From: Pseudomonadota bacterium
GTDB lineage: Bacteria > Pseudomonadota > Gammaproteobacteria > Burkholderiales > Thiobacillaceae
DNA length: 33,129 bases
Direction: 5' to 3'
Assembly: GCA_021784115.1 (NCBI GenBank)
Contig: JAJXTE010000016.1
Span: 1 to 33,129, forward strand
Part shown: one piece after another, positions 28,530 through 33,129 of the stretch
Position numbering within the stretch: the stretch's first letter is position 1
Layout: the number at the start of each line of letters is the position of its first letter
Made by a program: the position numbers and the translations under genes
Notes under the pieces: model-generated
Database searches by the model: none
Seen by the model: the letters and a program-made list of their open reading frames with translations, nothing else
Told to the model about the DNA's origin: nothing

Positions 28530-30236
28530 ATGCCACACAGCGTCGAACTCATCACCACGATCGCCGCCGCCCTCGGGCTGGCGCTGATTTTCGGCTTTCT
28601 CACCGTGCGCCTGAAGCTGCCTGCGCTGGTGGGCTATCTGCTGGCCGGCGTGGTCATCGGCCCCTTCACGCCGGGTTACGTGGCGGATACCTCGCTGGCC
28701 GGCCAGCTGGCCGAAATCGGCGTGATGCTGCTGATGTTCGGCGTGGGCCTGCACTTCTCGCTGGAGGATCTGCTGTCAGTGAAGAAGATCGCGCTGCCCG
28801 GGGCGGTGGTGCAGATTGCCGTGGCCACAGCAATGGGCACGGCCATCGCGATGATGTGGGGCTGGGACCTGATGGCGGCGGTCGTGTTCGGTCTGGCGCT
28901 GTCGGTGGCGAGCACGGTGGTGCTGCTAAAGGCGCTGGAAAGCCGCGGCGTGCTGGCCACGCCGAACGGGCGCATCGCGGTGGGCTGGCTGGTGGTGGAA
29001 GACCTGGTGATGGTGCTGGTTCTGGTGCTGCTGCCGCCGCTGGCGGGGATGTTCGGCAGCGCCCCCGCGGACACCCACGCTCACGGGCTGTTGACCACGC
29101 TGGCGCTCACACTCGGCGAGGTGGCGCTGTTCATTGGGCTGATGCTGGTGGTGGGGCGGCGCTTCTTCCCCTGGCTGCTGTGGCAGGTGGCGCGCACCGG
29201 GTCGCGCGAACTGTTCACGCTGTGTGTGGTGGCCGCCGCGCTGGGCATCGCCTACGGCTCGTCGGCGCTGTTCGGCGTGTCGTTCGCGCTGGGCGCCTTC
29301 TTCGCCGGCATGGTGCTGCGCGAGTCGGCGCTGAGCTATCGGGCCGCCGAGGAGACGCTGCCGCTGCGCGACGCCTTCGCGGTGCTGTTCTTCGTCTCGG
29401 TCGGCATGCTGTTCGATCCGAACGTGCTGATCGAGCGTCCCCTGCAGGTGTTGGCGGTGGTCGCCATCATCGTGTTCGGCAAGTCGCTGGCGGCGTTCCT
29501 GCTGGTGCTGGCGTTCCGCTATCCGCTCAACACCGCGCTGACCGTTTCCGCCAGCCTGGCACAGATCGGCGAGTTCTCCTTCATTCTGGCGGGCCTGGGT
29601 GTGTCGATCGGCGTGCTGCCGGCGGCAGGGCAAAGCCTGATCCTCGCCGGCGCGCTGATCTCGATTGCGCTGAATCCGCTGGTTTTCCGGGCGGTGGAAC
29701 CGGCGCAGGCCTGGATCCGCCGGCACTCGCCGCGCGCGCGTCAACTGGAACAGCGCGACGACCCGCTGGCCGAACTGCCCGCCGACGTGGCTGCGCACAC
29801 ACTCACCGGCCACATCGTGCTGGCGGGATACGGCCGCGTCGGGCGGCACATTGCCGACGCACTCGACGCGCAGGGCTTGTCCTACGTCGTGGCGGAACAG
29901 CAGCGTGAAGCGGTCGAGAAGTTGCGCGCGCGCGGCATCCAGGCCGTGGTTGGCGATGCCTCCGAACCGGCGGTGTTGATCCAGGCACACGTGGCGCGTG
30001 CACAGATGCTGGTGATCGCCACGTCCGATGCTTTCCGGGCGCGGAAGACGATCGAGGTCGCGCGCGCCCTCAATCCGCGCATCCACATCGTGGTGCGCAG
30101 CCACAGCGAGGACGAGGCGGCCTTGCTGCGCCGCGAACATGCGGTCGAGGTGCGGGTGGGGGAACAGGAACTGGCAAACAGCATGGTGCGCCAGATACGC
30201 GAGCGTGCCGGCGCACGCGGCGCGACCAGCAACTGA
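28530..30236 (+). CDS. YbaL/KefB-type monovalent cation:proton antiporter-2 with RCK/TrkA-N domain
   Basis: Multi-TM CPA2 domain (ALVGYLLAGVVIGPFTPG...EIGVMLLMFGVGLHFSLEDL) and C-terminal GHIVLAGYGRVGRHIADALDAQGLSYVVAEQQREAVEKLRARGIQAVVGDAS. Confidence 0.93.
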   Translation: MPHSVELITTIAAALGLALIFGFLTVRLKLPALVGYLLAGVVIGPFTPGYVADTSLAGQLAEIGVMLLMFGVGLHFSLEDLLSVKKIALPGAVVQIAVATAMGTAIAMMWGWDLMAAVVFGLALSVASTVVLLKALESRGVLATPNGRIAVGWLVVEDLVMVLVLVLLPPLAGMFGSAPADTHAHGLLTTLALTLGEVALFIGLMLVVGRRFFPWLLWQVARTGSRELFTLCVVAAALGIAYGSSALFGVSFALGAFFAGMVLRESALSYRAAEETLPLRDAFAVLFFVSVGMLFDPNVLIERPLQVLAVVAIIVFGKSLAAFLLVLAFRYPLNTALTVSASLAQIGEFSFILAGLGVSIGVLPAAGQSLILAGALISIALNPLVFRAVEPAQAWIRRHSPRARQLEQRDDPLAELPADVAAHTLTGHIVLAGYGRVGRHIADALDAQGLSYVVAEQQREAVEKLRARGIQAVVGDASEPAVLIQAHVARAQMLVIATSDAFRARKTIEVARALNPRIHIVVRSHSEDEAALLRREHAVEVRVGEQELANSMVRQIRERAGARGATSN

Positions 30237-30240
30237 GCAT

Positions 30241-30477
30241 TCAGTCCCTGGCTTGCACGCAGCGCACGACGACCTTGCGCACCAGCGGCGCCACGACCAT
30301 CACCGCGGGGAACGCCACCAGCCAGGAATGCAGCCAGGCACCCAGCCATTTGGCGGCGAAACCGCCGTGCCCGCTCAATGCGTTCCAGGTCGCCACACCC
30401 GACACCAGCAGCGACATCAGGCCGGAGAGCAGCAGGGCGAACAGTGGGTGTTCAAAGCGCGCGGGGAGTTTGATCAT
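30241..30477 (-). CDS. DUF2798 domain-containing membrane protein
   Basis: MIKLPARFEHPLFALLLSGLMSLLVSGVATWNALSGHGGFAAKWLGAWLHSWLVAFPAVMVVAPLVRKVVVRCVQARD, typical DUF2798 pattern. Confidence 0.75.
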   Translation of the reverse strand: MIKLPARFEHPLFALLLSGLMSLLVSGVATWNALSGHGGFAAKWLGAWLHSWLVAFPAVMVVAPLVRKVVVRCVQARD

Positions 30478-30507
30478 GGTTCGGGTGGGCCGAGGCCGCC
30501 TCGGCGG

Positions 30508-31947
30508 TCAAGGCAGGTGATCCGCTGCCTCCAGCGGGGTGCGGTGCGCCTGTTCGCTGTGCAGTTCGGGCTGGTACCAGCCGAGCTTCTCGCGCAGCTT
30601 GACCACGTTGCCGACGATGATGAGGGTGGGGGCCTTGAGACCGGCCTGTTCCGCCAGCGCGGGCAGCGTGGTGAGGTCGCCGGTAATGACGCGCTGGGTC
30701 GGCAGGGTCCCATGCTGGATGATGGCAGCGGGCGTGTCGGCAGTCAGGCCGTGCTTGATCAGCGCCTCGCACAACAGCGGCAGGCCCTTCAGCCCCATGT
30801 AGATGACGATGGTCTGGTCCTTGCGCGCGATGCCTTCCCAGTTCATGTTGAAGGTGTTTTCCTTCAGATGGCCGGTGACGAAGGCGACCGACTGCGCGTA
30901 GTCGCGGTGGGTGAGCGGGATGCCCGCATAGGACGCCACGCCGGCTGCGGCGGTAATGCCCGGCACCACCTGGAACGGCACGCCATGCTCGACCAGGGTT
31001 TCGATCTCCTCGCCGCCGCGGCCGAAGATGAATGGGTCGCCGCCCTTGAGACGCAGCGTACGCTTGCCTTCCTTGGCCAGGCGCACCAGCATCAGGTTGA
31101 TTTCCTCCTGCGGCACGGCATGGTCGTCGCGCTCCTTGCCGACGTAGATGCGCTCGGCGTCACGCCGGCACATGTCGAGGATAGGCTGCGAGACGAGGCG
31201 GTCGTACACGATCACGTCGGCCTGCTGCATCAGGCGCAGGGCGCGGAAGGTCAGCAGGTCGGGGTTGCCCGGGCCGGCGCCAACCAGATACACCTCGCCG
31301 CGGCTGATGTCGTGGGAGGCAGAGTCCTTGATCATGTCCTCGAGCTGCGCTTCGGCTTCGACGTCGCGCCCGGAGAACACCATTTCGGCGACCGGCGAGA
31401 GGAACACCTTCTCCCAGAACGCCCGGCGCTGTTCCGGCTTGATCGCTGTGCGCACGCGGTCCTTGTAGCGCGAAGCGAGCGCGCTCAGGCGACCATAGGC
31501 AGCGGGGATCAGGGTTTCCAGCCGTGCGCGCAGCATGCGCGCAAGCACCGGTGATTCACCGCCGCTCGACACCGCCACCATGATCGGCGAGCGATCGATG
31601 ATCGACGGCAGGATGAAACTGCACAGCGCAGGCTTGTCGGCGACATTGACCGGGATATGGCGCGCCCGCGCGGCATCGGCGATACGCTTGGCGGCCGCCG
31701 CGTCGTCCTCGACCACGATCACGGCATCCTTGCCGTCGAGCAGGTCGGGCGCGAAGGCATCCGCCACCCGCTTCACATGCTCGGCATGCGGCAGGCGCGC
31801 GAAGCCCTCATGCAGGCCGGGTGCGGCAACATCGACGCGCGCGCCGGCACGCAGCAGCAGTTCGGCCTTGCGCGCCGCGGTTTCGGAGCCGCCCACCACC
31901 AGGCAGTGGCGGTCGCGCAGATCAAGGAAAATCGGCAGGTAGTTCAT
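30508..31947 (-). CDS. cysG: Siroheme synthase (uroporphyrinogen-III C-methyltransferase / precorrin-2 dehydrogenase / ferrochelatase)
   Basis: [38 protein letters not shown]...; [35 protein letters not shown]...[16 protein letters not shown]. Confidence 0.97.
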   Translation of the reverse strand: MNYLPIFLDLRDRHCLVVGGSETAARKAELLLRAGARVDVAAPGLHEGFARLPHAEHVKRVADAFAPDLLDGKDAVIVVEDDAAAAKRIADAARARHIPVNVADKPALCSFILPSIIDRSPIMVAVSSGGESPVLARMLRARLETLIPAAYGRLSALASRYKDRVRTAIKPEQRRAFWEKVFLSPVAEMVFSGRDVEAEAQLEDMIKDSASHDISRGEVYLVGAGPGNPDLLTFRALRLMQQADVIVYDRLVSQPILDMCRRDAERIYVGKERDDHAVPQEEINLMLVRLAKEGKRTLRLKGGDPFIFGRGGEEIETLVEHGVPFQVVPGITAAAGVASYAGIPLTHRDYAQSVAFVTGHLKENTFNMNWEGIARKDQTIVIYMGLKGLPLLCEALIKHGLTADTPAAIIQHGTLPTQRVITGDLTTLPALAEQAGLKAPTLIIVGNVVKLREKLGWYQPELHSEQAHRTPLEAADHLP

Positions 31948-31950
31948 GGC

Positions 31951-32283
31951 TTACTCGGCGGATGAGGCGTCAGCGTCCGCCCCTGAATCGGGCTCGGCGG
32001 AATATGGCGGGATGAAAATGAAGCGCATGTCGCCCGGGCTCATTTCGACGAAGTCGAGCGTCACGCCCTGCAGATACGGCGTGCTGGACGCCGCGATCAG
32101 GATCGCGACGCCGTTGATGACCAGATGCTCGTCGGCTTCGCGTTCGTTGTCGAAGCCCATGCCGTAATTCACGGAGCCGTCGTCTTCCTGATAGGCAGCC
32201 ACGCGCAGGATCATCCCGAACACGTCGGGATTGTTGTTGGCGGCGCGAATCTGTGCGGCGGCGGCGTCGGTGATCTTGATCAT
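31951..32283 (-). CDS. dsrR: DsrR-like cysteine-free A-type (IscA/HesB-fold) protein
   Basis: MIKITDAAAAQIRAANNNPDVFGMILRVAAYQEDDGSVNYGMGFDNEREADEHLVINGVAILIAASSTPYLQGVTLDFVEMSPGDMRFIFIPPY; IscA-like pattern with no Cys, resembles DsrR; lies between dsrN-like and cysG. Confidence 0.85.
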   Translation of the reverse strand: MIKITDAAAAQIRAANNNPDVFGMILRVAAYQEDDGSVNYGMGFDNEREADEHLVINGVAILIAASSTPYLQGVTLDFVEMSPGDMRFIFIPPYSAEPDSGADADASSAE

Positions 32284-32302
32284 GGGTGTGTCCTTGCGAA
32301 AG

Positions 32303-33129
32303 TTATGCGGCGGCGCGCGCCTTGTGCGCACGCACCTGGTTCAAAAACGGCGCGATCCAGCCCTGCTCGCCGCTGCCGCGACGATGCACGTAGCCGGCCA
32401 GCAGGTTGTGTTGCTGATAGCCGTCATGCTGGCCATCGATGCCATGCCCACGCAACACCTGATAAGCATATATGGAGTCGGCCGGCAGGTTTTCCAAGCT
32501 GGAGTAATGAAATTCGTGTGCAGGAATGCTGGCAGACTCCTTCCAGCGGTCGGCACCGGTTGGCTGCAGGCGCGCATAGCCGCGGCCGACCGGACGCTCG
32601 TGCATCACGGTGTCGCCCGGTACGACGCCTACCATCTGCCGCGTCTGCCCCTGCCAGTTGAGACTTTTCGACAGGTACATCAGCCCGCCGCATTCGGCAT
32701 AGGTGGGCAGCCCGGCTTCGATGGCACTGCGGATCTGTGTCCGCAGGGCGGAGTTGGCCTCGAGCTCCGTCATGAACATTTCGGGAAACCCGCCGCCTAT
32801 GATGAGTCCATCCAGGTGCGGCAACGCCTGCGCACGCAAGGTATCGAGCTCGACCAGATCCACGTTGGCGGCGCGCAAGCTGTCGAGATCCTCGCTGTAG
32901 TAGAAGCCGAAGGCCTGGTCGTGCGCGATGCCGATGCGCACCCGCTCGAAAGACGCCGCCCTTTCTGGCGGAAGCGGAACGTTCAGGGTCGGTGCGCTGT
33001 CCGCAATCGCGAGGAGGCGATCGAGATCGACCTGCGCCGCCACGCGTTCTCCGACGTGCCGGATTCGCGTGCGCGCGGCATCCTGTTCGTTGGCCGGCAC
33101 CAAGCCGAGATGTCGTTCGGCGATCTGCA
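32303..33129 (-). CDS. dsrN: DsrN-like CbiA/CobB-family amidase (siroheme amidation), C-terminal part; 5' end outside the window
   Basis: Frame stays open to the window edge (QIAERHLGLVPANEQ...), VRIGIAHDQAFGFYYSEDLDSLRAANVDLVELDTLRAQALPHLDGLIIGGGFPEMFMTELEAN, AECGGLMYLSK (GATase Cys); adjacent to dsrR and cysG. Confidence 0.88.
   Translation of the reverse strand, partial: QIAERHLGLVPANEQDAARTRIRHVGERVAAQVDLDRLLAIADSAPTLNVPLPPERAASFERVRIGIAHDQAFGFYYSEDLDSLRAANVDLVELDTLRAQALPHLDGLIIGGGFPEMFMTELEANSALRTQIRSAIEAGLPTYAECGGLMYLSKSLNWQGQTRQMVGVVPGDTVMHERPVGRGYARLQPTGADRWKESASIPAHEFHYSSLENLPADSIYAYQVLRGHGIDGQHDGYQQHNLLAGYVHRRGSGEQGWIAPFLNQVRAHKARAAA

Overview
This window is a high-GC bacterial chromosome segment, most likely from a sulfur-oxidising betaproteobacterium. 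That assignment is inferred from a dsrN-dsrR-cysG tail, dusB-fis linkage and a BPSS1780-type membrane protein. It is mostly densely packed housekeeping genes: uvrD, polA, mscL, dusB-fis-purH-purD, tsaC-hemF, a divergent class A PBP followed by a NarX/NarL-like pair, a DHOD-like gene plus nifJ, a YbaL-type antiporter, and cysG-dsrR-dsrN running off the right edge. Two stretches look accessory. (i) ~340-2290 is a lower-GC insert carrying a PEP-CTERM exported protein gene, bracketed by two ~108-bp imperfect inverted repeats. (ii) ~22445-23760 holds an orphan hypothetical ORF behind ~545 bp with no convincing gene. A GTGAGCG-type dispersed repeat occurs between purH and purD and again at the purD/tsaC junction, where it appears to supply both the purD stop and the tsaC start. 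I found no CRISPR array, rRNA, tRNA or transposase. I see no convincing entirely new multi-gene system; the best leads are the repeat-bracketed PEP-CTERM gene, the repeat-built gene junction and the unusual PBP.
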